The notes beneath the pieces are model-generated. The model ran no database searches, was not told the origin of the DNA, and saw nothing but the letters and a program-made list of their open reading frames with translations. Positions 51,995 to 61,282 of a stretch of DNA of 64,000 bases are shown here, piece by piece. This stretch comes from Chitinophaga rupis. Lineage in GTDB: Bacteria > Bacteroidota > Bacteroidia > Chitinophagales > Chitinophagaceae. The stretch spans positions 62,001 through 126,000 of the forward strand of contig NZ_FOBB01000004.1 in NCBI RefSeq assembly GCF_900109685.1. The letters run 5' to 3'. Positions within the stretch are counted from its first letter, which is position 1. Every line of letters begins with the position of its first letter. The translations under genes were made by a program, and so were the position numbers.

Positions 51995-54900
51995 CTACAA
52001 GGCTGGTTCTTCCTCCATCTCTTCTTCGTAGACCCTTAAGCCGGCGCGGCCTGTTATCCTTTCCTGTAAGTATTGGAAAATAACATACAGTACAGGAATA
52101 ATAAACACACCTAATATTACACCGGTAAGCATACCGCCGATGGCGCTATAGCCTATGGAATGGTTACCAACGGCTGATCCTTTCTGCACAAATACCAGGG
52201 GGATCAGACCTACGATAAAGGCAAATGAAGTCATTAAGATCGGACGAAGCCTTGCTCTTGACCCGGCCAGTGCCGATTCAAGAAGGCCCATACCATTCCG
52301 TCTTCGCTGCACGGCAAATTCTACGATCAGGATCGCATTCTTGGCCAGCAACCCTATCAGCATGATCATCCCGATCTGTACATAGATGTTATTATCCAGA
52401 CCGGCAAAACCGATGAAGGTAAATACACCCAGGATACCTGTTGGGATGGTCAGGATAACCGCAAGCGGCAACACATAACTTTCATACTGAGCTGCCAGCA
52501 GGAAGTACACGAATATTATACTGAGCATAAAGATGTAGATCTGCTGATCGCCCGCCTTGATCTCTTCACGGGTTGATCCTGTCCACTCGTAGCCATAACC
52601 TTGCGGAAGCGCCTGTTTTGCCGTTTCTTCAATGGCTTTAATGGCATCACCCGTACTATAACCTGGTTTAGGCGTACCGTTGATGGTAACCGCATTAAAC
52701 ATGTTGTTGCGGGTTACTGTTTCCGGGCCATATACACGTTTTAACGAAACGACTGATTTTACAGGCACCATTTCATTTGAGCTATTCTTCACGTAAATAC
52801 CATCGAGCGAGTGAATGTCGTTACGATAAGGCACATCTGCCTGTGCTACCACGCGATAGTATTTTCCAAAACGGTTGAAATCCGAAACATAGCTGCTACC
52901 AAAGTAGATCTGCAAGGTTTGCATCAGGTCACTGATAGCTATGCCTAATTGCTTGGCTTTAAAATTATCTACTTCTACTCTGTATTGCGGGTTGTTAGCG
53001 GAAAAGGTAGTAAAGGCCGCACCGATCTCTTTTCTTTGCATCAAAGCGCCGATAAAACCCCATGCATTCATGCCCAGCTGGTCCAAAGGACGGCCCAGCC
53101 TATCCTGCAGCATGAACTCAAAGCCGCTCACGTTACCAAAACCCTGTACTGTAGGGAAGGTAAAGAAGAAGGCGCTGGCGTCTTTCAGCTGGCTTGCCGG
53201 TCCATACATCATTCCTGTAACCTGGTCAATATTCTTTACAGCTCCTCTTTCGTGCCTGTCTTTTAAGCGTATGAAACCTGCAGCATAAGGAGATGCGGCG
53301 GCATTACTGATGAAGTTAAAACCATCCACCGTCCAGGTATGCCGTACTGCCGGGTTTTGACGAAGCATCTGGTCCAACGTTTCTGTAGACTTATGCGTTC
53401 TGTCCATTGAGCTGCCCGGAGGCGTATTTAAAGCATATAATACAAAGCTCTGGTCTTCCGTAGGAATAAATCCTGTAGGTGCTCTGCGGGCCAGTATAAA
53501 GGCGCCGAGCGTTATAATAACCAGGAGGGTTATGGCAATCCATTTACGGCGGATCAGAAAGCCGATGCCCTTGATATACCGGTGTGTCATTGAGTTAAAC
53601 CCGGCGTTAAAGGCATTAAAGAACCGGCTTCCAAAGCCAGTTTTCTTGCCATGCTCACCTTCTCCGGTCTTTAAGAACAATGCACACAAAGCGGGGCTCA
53701 GGGTCAAAGCGTTGATAGCCGAGATCATGATCGCAATGGCCAGTGTAAAGGCAAACTGCCGGTAGAATACACCTGCAGGGCCCTGCATGAAACCAACAGG
53801 TATGAACACCGCCATCATTACAAGGGTAATAGATATGATAGCGCCGGATATTTCATCCATTGATTTCAAGGTAGCCTTTCTTGCCGGCCAGTGTGTTTGC
53901 TCCATTTTGGCATGCACGGCTTCCACCACCACGATCGCATCATCCACCACAATACCAATGGCCAGCACCAGAGCGAACAGGGTAAGCAGGTTAATACTAA
54001 ACCCAAACAGCTGCAGGAAGAAGAACGTACCTATAATGGCCACCGGCACTGCTATGGCGGGGATCAGGGTAGAACGGAAATCCTGCAGGAACACAAACAC
54101 TACCAGGAACACCAGGATAAATGCGATCACAAGCGTTTCACGCACCTGGTCAATAGAGGCATCCAGGAAATCCTTGGCGTTGTACATAACTTCCGTTTTC
54201 ACGCCCTTGGGCAGTGAAGCGCTGAACGGTACCAGCAGCTTCTCTATCTGGTCAATGATCTCGCTGGCGTTAGAGCCGGCTGTTTGAATGATCGCAAAGC
54301 CTGCAGCGGGTTTTCCGTCCAGCAGGTTGTTAGCGCCGTAATTCAGCGAACCGAATTCTATACGCGCCAGATCTTTCAGGCGAAGCATGGATCCATCACT
54401 GTTCGCCTTTATCACAATATTCTCATAGTCCTCGTTCAGGTTCAGCTTTCCTTTGTATTTTAATACAAATTCAAAGGTTTCCTTGCTGCTTTCACCCAAA
54501 CGGCCCGGAGCCGATTCTATGTTCTGATCCCTGATCGCGTTCAATACATCCTGCGGAGAAAGATTATTCGCTGCAAGACGATCGGGTTTTAACCATACAC
54601 GCATGGAGTAATCCTTGGCGCCAAAGATCTGCGCCTGTGCTACACCCGGTACACGCTGGATCTGGGGGATAAGATTGATCTTGATATAGTTTTGCAGGAA
54701 CTTTTCATCGTACTCTTTGGGATCTTCACTATACAAACCCATGAACATGATGAAACCGTTCTGCACTTTTTGTGTGCTGAGGCCTGCTGTTACTACTTCC
54801 GTAGGTAACTGGCTGGTGGCTTTGGATACCCGGTTCTGCACGTTTACAGCAGCAATATCGGGATTGGTTCCCTGTTTGAAAAAGACCGTTAACACCATAC

Positions 54901-55159
54901 TACCGTCGTTACTGGAGTTGGAGGTCATGTAGGTCATATTCTCCACCCCGTTCACTGCTTCCTCTATCGGGTTAGCCACAGAGCGGGCCACTACTTCGGC
55001 GTTGGCGCCGGGGTAGGAAGCCGTAACCGTTACGCTGGGCGGGGCGATATCGGGAAACAAGGTAACAGGCAGGGCAAAATAAGAGATAATGCCCAGCAAT
55101 AGTAGAATTATGGACACTACCGTAGAAAGTACCGGCCTTAATATGAATCTTCTTAACAT
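51995..55159 (-). CDS. RND multidrug efflux permease (HAE1, AcrB-like)
   Basis: 1054 aa, AcrB-type. Opens with RRFILRPVLSTVVSIILLLLGIISYFALPV, has the TM4 motif AIGIVVDDAIVVVEAV with both Asp, and the TM10 Lys-Asn motif in IGLLAKNAILIVEF, so the proton relay is complete. Couples proton influx to drug export in the AcrA-AcrB-OprM complex. Between MFP and OMF genes on the minus strand. Good contrast to the variant pump at 44161. Confidence 0.95.
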   Translation of the reverse strand: MLRRFILRPVLSTVVSIILLLLGIISYFALPVTLFPDIAPPSVTVTASYPGANAEVVARSVANPIEEAVNGVENMTYMTSNSSNDGSMVLTVFFKQGTNPDIAAVNVQNRVSKATSQLPTEVVTAGLSTQKVQNGFIMFMGLYSEDPKEYDEKFLQNYIKINLIPQIQRVPGVAQAQIFGAKDYSMRVWLKPDRLAANNLSPQDVLNAIRDQNIESAPGRLGESSKETFEFVLKYKGKLNLNEDYENIVIKANSDGSMLRLKDLARIEFGSLNYGANNLLDGKPAAGFAIIQTAGSNASEIIDQIEKLLVPFSASLPKGVKTEVMYNAKDFLDASIDQVRETLVIAFILVFLVVFVFLQDFRSTLIPAIAVPVAIIGTFFFLQLFGFSINLLTLFALVLAIGIVVDDAIVVVEAVHAKMEQTHWPARKATLKSMDEISGAIISITLVMMAVFIPVGFMQGPAGVFYRQFAFTLAIAIMISAINALTLSPALCALFLKTGEGEHGKKTGFGSRFFNAFNAGFNSMTHRYIKGIGFLIRRKWIAITLLVIITLGAFILARRAPTGFIPTEDQSFVLYALNTPPGSSMDRTHKSTETLDQMLRQNPAVRHTWTVDGFNFISNAAASPYAAGFIRLKDRHERGAVKNIDQVTGMMYGPASQLKDASAFFFTFPTVQGFGNVSGFEFMLQDRLGRPLDQLGMNAWGFIGALMQRKEIGAAFTTFSANNPQYRVEVDNFKAKQLGIAISDLMQTLQIYFGSSYVSDFNRFGKYYRVVAQADVPYRNDIHSLDGIYVKNSSNEMVPVKSVVSLKRVYGPETVTRNNMFNAVTINGTPKPGYSTGDAIKAIEETAKQALPQGYGYEWTGSTREEIKAGDQQIYIFMLSIIFVYFLLAAQYESYVLPLAVILTIPTGILGVFTFIGFAGLDNNIYVQIGMIMLIGLLAKNAILIVEFAVQRRRNGMGLLESALAGSRARLRPILMTSFAFIVGLIPLVFVQKGSAVGNHSIGYSAIGGMLTGVILGVFIIPVLYVIFQYLQERITGRAGLRVYEEEMEEEPAL

Positions 55160-55234
55160 GATAAGTTCACTTTTTGATTGTAAGTAAAATCGATTTTTGC
55201 ATGGTATACTTTACATTAAAGTATAGCCTGCCAC

Positions 55235-56416
55235 TTACAACGGTTTTGACTTGAGCACACTATCTGCTGATACCGGCTGAGGCGTAATTACTGCGCCATC
55301 CTTTAAAGTACCGGTTCCGGATATAACTATTTTCTCACCTGCTTTCAGCCCGTCGCTTACAAAATAGTAGTTGGCTGTTTTTCCGGCAATGGTAATAGGC
55401 TTGCTCGCTACTTTATTGCTATCGGCCACGGTGTATACAAACACTTTGTCCTGTATTTCAAAGGTGGCTTCCTGCGGTATAGTAATGGCAGCAGGAACTT
55501 CCTGTGTTAATCTTACTTTACCTGTGTTACCGGTACGCAAGATGCCTGCGGCATTGGGAAACGTGGCACGGAAACTAATAGCGCCGGTGGTTTTATTGAA
55601 CTGGCCTTCTATGGTTTCTATTTTCCCTTTTTCGGTAAATGAAGTATTGTCTGCCAGGATCAGCTCTACAGGGGGCGCTTGCTTTAATTTCTCTTCAATC
55701 GTCTTACCTGGAAAGTTGTTTTTAAATGCAATGAAATCGGGCTCACTCATAGAGAAGTAGGCGTAAATTTCACGTACGTCGGAAAGCACGGTGAGTGGCT
55801 GTGCATCATTGTTGCCTACAAGGGCGCCTATTTTATAAGGTATCCGGCCAATGTAACCGCTTACCGGTGCATTCACCAGGGTATAGCCTACATTGATACG
55901 GGCGCTGCCTACTGCTGCTTTAGCCTGGGCTACAGCTGCTTTTGCCGCTTCATAATTTGCTTTGGCTGTTTTCAGCTGCACGTCAGAAACAACGTTGTTG
56001 GCCACCAGTGGAGCCAGGCGGTCCATTTCAACCTGCGCCCTATCCATATTGGCCTGGGCTGCAAGTACATTTGAATTTGCGCTGTTCAGCTGCTCGGCAT
56101 ATACCTGCGGATTTATTTTAAACAAAGGCTGGCCTGCTTTTACATAGGCGCCTTCATCTACAAATATTTTTTCCAGATAACCAGATACCTGCGGGCGCAC
56201 ATCTACATTCACCTTTCCTTCCAGCGAAGCGGGAAATTCCAGGTAAGTAGTAGCCGGCGCTGATGTAATTGCCATAACCGGCAATTGAGGAGGCGGTGGC
56301 GGCGGTGGAGCTGCCTGGTTTGAAGCACAGCTATATAATACTACAGCCAGCATCAGAATGCCGGAGAGGTAGGCGAGTGGCTTGCGTGTGATCATTTTTT
56401 TCAATAATAGTTCCAT
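55235..56416 (-). CDS. RND periplasmic adaptor (AcrA-like) lipoprotein
   Basis: 393 aa; an in-frame ATG at 56395 would begin a tighter lipoprotein signal. The signal ends VLYSC, followed by a Pro-rich linker. Barrel-sandwich (DVRPQVSGYLEKIFVDEGAYVKAGQPLFKI), a coiled-coil hairpin (about 100-180), a lipoyl half YTLVNAPVSGYIGRIPYKIGALV and a beta-barrel follow. First gene of the operon; 75 nt before the RND gene. Confidence 0.92.
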   Translation of the reverse strand: MELLLKKMITRKPLAYLSGILMLAVVLYSCASNQAAPPPPPPPQLPVMAITSAPATTYLEFPASLEGKVNVDVRPQVSGYLEKIFVDEGAYVKAGQPLFKINPQVYAEQLNSANSNVLAAQANMDRAQVEMDRLAPLVANNVVSDVQLKTAKANYEAAKAAVAQAKAAVGSARINVGYTLVNAPVSGYIGRIPYKIGALVGNNDAQPLTVLSDVREIYAYFSMSEPDFIAFKNNFPGKTIEEKLKQAPPVELILADNTSFTEKGKIETIEGQFNKTTGAISFRATFPNAAGILRTGNTGKVRLTQEVPAAITIPQEATFEIQDKVFVYTVADSNKVASKPITIAGKTANYYFVSDGLKAGEKIVISGTGTLKDGAVITPQPVSADSVLKSKPL

Positions 56417-56745
56417 TTGTTATAGTGTTATATATTGTAAAGACGTTCGAATTCCAGTAAACGGGACAAAAAAAGCCTGTTTTACTTTTCAGCAATTAAA
56501 AGGTTGTTTGTTTTAGTGACAGCTTCGGGTAGTAGTTTTAACAGAATTGGCCAGCAGTAAGCTCTGACATGGTTTCACCCGCCGGCGTATCCTTATACGG
56601 ATCAGCAAGTTGTTTTGTTACTGTTGTTAAAAAATAATTTAACAAAACAGGGCGGCGGGTATGTTTACGATCATTTTCATATGCTTATAAAATCAATACA
56701 AAAGTAATACAAGGCTTTAGGTTTCCTGCTTAACAAATCGCGGTA
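56417..56745. other. Promoter region of the acrA-like operon
   Basis: 329 nt without a gene. It contains an inverted repeat GTTTTGTTA/TAACAAAAC (56612-56620 and 56640-56648, 19-nt gap). I find no TAnnTTTG promoter in it. It may be a binding site for the AraC regulator encoded just upstream. Confidence 0.4.
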
Positions 56746-57624
56746 TTAATTGTACTTTTCCCGGATACTCCGCTGAAACATAACCGGTGTTTGCCCGGTG
56801 TGTTTTTTAAAGAAACGGTTAAAGTACGCATCATCCTCAAAGTTAAGCTGCCAGGCTATTTCCTTAACAGAATGATCTCCCCAGAACAGCAGGCGTTTGG
56901 CTTCCATGATACGTTTTTCATCTATGACCTGTTTAGCGGTTCTGCCCACCGCAGCTTTTACGGTATCGTTCAGGTGCCCCGGCGTAACGAACATCATATC
57001 TGCATAATTGGCTACCTGGGTTTTATCCCGGAAGTGCTGGTCAGACAGCTCATTGAACTGGCGTACCATGCGGCTTTGAGCCGTATCCAGCTGCATGTAG
57101 GCCACGTTGTGCTGCGGCAGCCGGCCGCAAGCCATGATCAAAGCATTCAGCAGGTTACGGATAATGCTGTCCCGCATAGGTCGCATGCTGCTGTATTCCC
57201 GGAGGATAAGACCTGCAAAGTTCATGAGCTCCTGCATCTGGGCTGCCTTTACTGGAATGGCCCGCTTATCAAAGATGCACGCCCAGCAGTTGAGCATACC
57301 CTGGCATTCCGCCATCAGGAATTCTTTATCAAAGTGGATATATACGGATTCACAGATGGAGTCCTCACTTCCATGTTGATGTACCTGGTCTGGCGCCAGC
57401 AGGATGACTGCCGGTGCGGCAACGGTATACTTTTCAAAATCTATGTACTGGGTCATTTGCCCGGATAACAGCAACGTAATAGTGAAACCTGCATGCCGGT
57501 GCGGATGTACCGCCCCTCCTGCGGGCATGTTCAGCGAACGGCCAATAGTAAACCCCGGCATTTCGGATGCTCCAGGCATTTGCGCGCTGATATCATACAC
57601 GGGTATTAACACATTGTTCTTCAT
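56746..57624 (-). CDS. AraC-family transcriptional regulator
   Basis: 292 aa. Cupin domain (HPHRHAGFTITLLLSGQMTQYIDFEKY) and C-terminal AraC HTH (MFVTPGHLNDTVKAAVGRTAKQVIDEKRIMEAKRLLFWGDHSVKEIAWQL, then FEDDAYFNRFFKKHTGQTPVMFQ). Transcribed toward the acrA operon and placed directly before it, so likely its regulator. The MarR operator sequence lies about 180 nt upstream, suggesting that MarR may control this gene. Confidence 0.93.
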   Translation of the reverse strand: MKNNVLIPVYDISAQMPGASEMPGFTIGRSLNMPAGGAVHPHRHAGFTITLLLSGQMTQYIDFEKYTVAAPAVILLAPDQVHQHGSEDSICESVYIHFDKEFLMAECQGMLNCWACIFDKRAIPVKAAQMQELMNFAGLILREYSSMRPMRDSIIRNLLNALIMACGRLPQHNVAYMQLDTAQSRMVRQFNELSDQHFRDKTQVANYADMMFVTPGHLNDTVKAAVGRTAKQVIDEKRIMEAKRLLFWGDHSVKEIAWQLNFEDDAYFNRFFKKHTGQTPVMFQRSIREKYN

Positions 57625-57805
57625 CAGAAAGGCGTTTTTTCAGATCAAATGCCGGTGGAGGATATAAAGGCAACGCTATGATTACTACAGTTACAGTACA
57701 ACAAGTTCCATCACATAACTTCTGCCAACAAATTTAAAATATCCTTCCAGCAATTTTCTAAATAATTACAATTAATTCTTCAAGACAATTATACAAGATA
57801 AGTAT

Positions 57806-57817
57806 TTAGCCAGCTAA
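57806..57817. promoter_or_regulatory. MarR-type operator copy upstream of araC
   Basis: TTAGCCAGCTAA, identical to the copy in the marR promoter at 58275-58286: arms TTAGC and GCTAA around CA. It lies between marR and the AraC gene, about 180 nt upstream of the AraC start. Confidence 0.6.
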
Positions 57818-57822
57818 CCATA

Positions 57823-58254
57823 TTATGACAAGTTGCTCAATACCTGCATCAATAACCGCTTTAATAACATCCGCTCTTCCGTGGTCAGGTTATCCACGGT
57901 TTCCCTTTCCAGCACCTCCCACATTTTCTGTTCCACTGTCTCCACGGCAGCTACCCCTTTTTCCGTAAGATACACTCTTACAGCACGTTGGTCGAATGAA
58001 CAGCGCTCCTTTTTGAGGAATCCGTTCTTTTCCAGCCGCTCTACCGTACGGGTTACCGTAACGGCAGACACGCACATGCCGCAGGTAAGCTCATTAAGGG
58101 TAATGCCCTGCTGCTGGTAGATCTGCTGCAACAACAGCTCCTGCCCTGCATGCAGGTTTAGGGACGACAGCAGCTCATTAGCCCTGTTACGGTGCGCTTT
58201 ACCGATCCTTGAGATCAGGTAACTCACAGTTTCTGACACCGGTATCTTATTCAT
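57823..58254 (-). CDS. MarR-family transcriptional regulator
   Basis: 143 aa from the ATG at 58254, which lies 5 nt beyond the -7 box; a longer in-frame reading to 58440 runs through repeat DNA and is rejected. Winged helix: GITLNELTCGMCVSAVTVTRTVERLEKNGFLKKERCSFDQRAVRVYLTEKG with the conserved D-R-A wing. Two Cys (C78-like) near the recognition region could sense oxidants, as speculation. Likely autoregulated and regulator of the AraC/efflux genes. Confidence 0.92.
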   Translation of the reverse strand: MNKIPVSETVSYLISRIGKAHRNRANELLSSLNLHAGQELLLQQIYQQQGITLNELTCGMCVSAVTVTRTVERLEKNGFLKKERCSFDQRAVRVYLTEKGVAAVETVEQKMWEVLERETVDNLTTEERMLLKRLLMQVLSNLS

Positions 58255-58259
58255 GGGGC

Positions 58260-58290
58260 CAAAAGTAAAAATAATTAGCCAGCTAAACAA
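58260..58290 (-). promoter_or_regulatory. marR promoter with operator between the boxes
   Basis: On the minus strand, TTG (58288-58290), a 20-nt spacer, and TACTTTTG (58260-58267) match the Bacteroidota consensus. The TTAGCTGGCTAA element (58275-58286) sits in the spacer between -33 and -7, as for a repressor. The leader would be only a few nt long. Confidence 0.75.
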
Positions 58291-58324
58291 GTGGGGGTGA
58301 TATAGATATCTTTTATAGGGTATA

Positions 58325-58684
58325 GAGGGGCGACGGCGGAGCCGTCCATGGTCCATAGCCGATGGTCCATTGCCTACTGCATATTGTAAGTGTCCGTGGT
58401 TGGTACAGGTTGCTGGTTGACGGCTGACGGCTGCCGCCATCAGCGTCTACGGTCCACTACCTACCGTGAGCCGTCGGTTGATCACGGTCCATGGCGTACT
58501 ACGCCTGTAAGGACTGCGGGTTTATAATAATAAGCATTTCCCTTTACAGGGTGGTACAAGGGGATATTAATTCAGTGTTATATTATATGTGGCCATTGAA
58601 ATACAGCGATACGTACCAGGCTGTGGTCCGTGGAATAACCACCATACGCAGTAGGCAGTGGACTATGGACTGTGGTCCGTGGTT
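58325..58684. repeat. GTCCATGG/GTCCGTGG phrase repeats
   Basis: A 360-nt region between marR and the permease gene with many variants of GGTCCATGG, GTCCGTGG, ACGGTCCA, GACTATGGACT. It can fold extensively with itself. A moderately open piece exists in the middle but nothing resembling a gene. The phrase is shared with 50363-50488. Confidence 0.55.
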
Positions 58685-58711
58685 GGTTGAGTAGGCGGTG
58701 CCTACTCAACC
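58685..58711 (-). terminator. Hairpin over the permease stop codon
   Basis: GGTTGAGTAGGC and its exact complement form a 12-bp stem with a 3-nt loop. The stop codon of the permease gene lies within the stem. No U-tract follows. Probable 3' end structure. Confidence 0.55.
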
Positions 58712-61077
58712 TTCAAACTCTTCACCGGATCGGCCAGAGCCGCCTTAACAGATTGAAAGCTGACGGTAATTAAAGTAATGGTGAGCGCCAGCAGGGCGGC
58801 AATAATAAATACCCATGGCCCTATGGTAATACGGTACTCGTATTTTTCCAGCCAGCCCTGTAAAAAGTACAGCGCCACCGGCGTGGCAATACAGCAGCTA
58901 ATACCTACCAGCCATATAAAGTCCTTGGATAATAACAGCCATACCTGGGTTACAGAAGCGCCCAGCACTTTACGTACCCCTATTTCCTTGGTTCGCTGTT
59001 CTGCCATATAAGCAGCCAGCCCAAACAATCCCAGGCAGGAGATCACAATAGCCAGCACTGCCAGGATGCCGGACAGCTTGCCCATAAGCATCTCCTGCTG
59101 GAACATATTGTTGTACTGTTCATTGGCAAAATCATATTTATAGGGAAAAGCAGGACTGTACTTGTTAAATATCTTAGTGAGCTGGTCCACAGCGGTATGG
59201 GGATTTACACCGGCGGCCAGCCGGTACATCATATAATCGTTAGGCGTACTGCTGGGCATAAACATAGTAGGATCTGCCGCTGTAAAGGGCGACGCCATTA
59301 AAGCATCCTTTACCACGCCAATAATCCTGCGCTTTTTATCATTAAAGGTGATCAGCTGGTTCAGGGGCGCGGTTAAGCGCAGCCTTTTTACCGCGGCCTC
59401 ATTTAGCAGCACATCCAGCGAATCAGAAGGATAATAACCGGTAAAATCCCGCCCGCTTTTCAGCTGCATGCCCATGGTCTTAAAATAGTCGGCAGCTACT
59501 TCTATCATGCCCATTTCTACCGTCTCCCCGGCATTTTTACCCGGCCAGCTGTCCAGGTCAGAGTGCCACCCTATCCAGGTAGCCGGGCTGGAGGCGCTGG
59601 TAACCGATTGCACGACCCTGCTTCTCAGCAGCTCATCCTTCAATGCTGTATAATTTAGCGACAGGTCTTCATTTACATTCGTGACCATCAGCTGGTCCAC
59701 CTCGTAACCTGCCGGCCGGTCTTTGGCATATTGTACCTGCCGGTATACCACAATAGTGCTGATAATAAGCGCCACAGAACAGCTGAACTGCACTATTACC
59801 AGTACTTTCCGGGAAAACACCGCAGACCTGCCGGACTGCACCCCCCCTTTTAATGTTTTAACGGTGTTAAAGGAAGAAAGGTGAAAAGCCGGGCGGCTGG
59901 CAGCCAGCAAGCCAATTAATATCCCGCCCCCGGTTACCAGCAACCAGAAAATAAAGCTGCTGTAAGGTATGCGGATGGTGCTGGCGGTTAATGCATTAAA
60001 AGCGGGTAATGCCAGCAGTACTAACAGCAACGCCAATACGAATGCAAAAAAAGTAAGCAGGAAAGATTCTGTAAGGAACTGCAGGATGAGGGCATTTCTA
60101 TGTGAGCCAATAGCTTTGCGGATGCCTACTTCCTTTCCCCTTTTGGCGGAGCGTGCCGTGGTAAGGTTTATAAAGTTGATACAGGCTATCAGTAATACCA
60201 AACCTCCGATAACACTGAAAATGCGCACATATTCAATGAAACCGCCGGCTACTTTCCCGTTCTTATACTTGCTGTATAAATGCTGGTCCTGGAAAGGCGT
60301 CAGGATCACATCGGAGTTCCTGGCATTAGGATTATCCTCGCTTTTTTCAATGTCTTTTATTTTGGCGGCCACCTTTGCCAGGTTTACACCGGGCCGCAGC
60401 TTTACAAACTGCTGAAAGCTGTTTTCCGTAAAGTTACCGGTACGCGCAGCCTTTACATAATCCAGGGTTTGCTCATAATAGCTGAAAGGCACCACGTATT
60501 TAAACTGAAAGGTGCTATTGGCCGGCAGGTCTTTGAGAATGCCGGTCACCTTCAGATCATGCTGGTTATCTATGCGCACTATTTTGCCTACGGCATTTTG
60601 ATTGCCGAATAATGCTTTGGCGGTAGATTCTGTGAGCACGATGGAAAAAGGATCTTTCAACACGCCGTTAGCCGTACCTTCCAGCAGGGGGAATTTAAAT
60701 ATTTTCAGGAAGTCGCTGCCGGCTACGGCGCCCCGCAGGTACATCTTCTGCTCCCCGGCCATTAGCCCATGAGGGCCCATCCAGTCTGTTTCTGACAGGT
60801 ATTCAATTTCAGGGATAGTATTGCGGAGCACATCGGCCAGCTTCAGGGAAGTAGTGTTGAAGGTAAGTATGTCGCCATTGCTGTTAAAATTGCGCTGTAC
60901 CTGGTAAATGCGCTCATGGTCGGGCAGAAATTTATCGTAAGTGTATTCTTTATATACCCATAATGCTATCAGCAGTGTAACGGCCATGCCCATGGCCAGG
61001 CCCAGGATATTAATTGCACTGTACCCCTTATTATTGACCAGCTGCCGCCACGCAATTTTAAGATAGTTGGAGATCAT
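58702..61077 (-). CDS. FtsX/MacB-type ABC transporter permease
   Basis: 791 aa. The N-terminus MISNYLKIAWRQLVNNKGYSAINILGLAMGMAVTLLIALWVYKEYTYDKF is the standard Bacteroidota permease start. Two MacB_PCD periplasmic domains each followed by an FtsX membrane block (VLLIACINFINLTTARSAKRGKEVGIRKAIG and CLGLFGLAAYMAEQRTKEIGVRKVLGASV). No partner ATPase gene is adjacent, so it either pairs with one elsewhere or acts alone. Substrate unknown. Confidence 0.93.
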   Translation of the reverse strand: MISNYLKIAWRQLVNNKGYSAINILGLAMGMAVTLLIALWVYKEYTYDKFLPDHERIYQVQRNFNSNGDILTFNTTSLKLADVLRNTIPEIEYLSETDWMGPHGLMAGEQKMYLRGAVAGSDFLKIFKFPLLEGTANGVLKDPFSIVLTESTAKALFGNQNAVGKIVRIDNQHDLKVTGILKDLPANSTFQFKYVVPFSYYEQTLDYVKAARTGNFTENSFQQFVKLRPGVNLAKVAAKIKDIEKSEDNPNARNSDVILTPFQDQHLYSKYKNGKVAGGFIEYVRIFSVIGGLVLLIACINFINLTTARSAKRGKEVGIRKAIGSHRNALILQFLTESFLLTFFAFVLALLLVLLALPAFNALTASTIRIPYSSFIFWLLVTGGGILIGLLAASRPAFHLSSFNTVKTLKGGVQSGRSAVFSRKVLVIVQFSCSVALIISTIVVYRQVQYAKDRPAGYEVDQLMVTNVNEDLSLNYTALKDELLRSRVVQSVTSASSPATWIGWHSDLDSWPGKNAGETVEMGMIEVAADYFKTMGMQLKSGRDFTGYYPSDSLDVLLNEAAVKRLRLTAPLNQLITFNDKKRRIIGVVKDALMASPFTAADPTMFMPSSTPNDYMMYRLAAGVNPHTAVDQLTKIFNKYSPAFPYKYDFANEQYNNMFQQEMLMGKLSGILAVLAIVISCLGLFGLAAYMAEQRTKEIGVRKVLGASVTQVWLLLSKDFIWLVGISCCIATPVALYFLQGWLEKYEYRITIGPWVFIIAALLALTITLITVSFQSVKAALADPVKSLKVE

Positions 61078-61218
61078 GGGTAGATTGTTTTATCCGGGCA
61101 GGACGCTAAGAAGGTGCCAGATAACAAGGTGTTTAAGAATCAGTTGGTTAGATATTTGAGTCCCGAGCCAACTGTCCGGTTTTGATACAGGGGATGTCCG
61201 TTTATAAAATAAGCTATT

Positions 61219-61276
61219 AGCTGCTAGCTATTGGCTGTTAGCCTGGCTAAATGCTAATAGCTAATAGCTAACAGCT
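61219..61276. repeat. AGCTATTAGC-phrase hairpin after mutS2
   Basis: 24-bp arms 61219-61242 and 61253-61276 made of TAGCTATTAGC phrases, with three wobble or mismatch positions and a 10-nt loop. It is located 7 nt downstream of the MutS2 stop on the minus strand and probably ends its transcript. Confidence 0.6.
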
Positions 61277-61282
61277 CATAAA

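Noticed and set aside
58255-58440. N-terminal 62-residue extension of the MarR protein
   Set aside because: It runs through phrase-repeat DNA and over the promoter and operator of marR; the ATG at 58254 starts a normal MarR protein.
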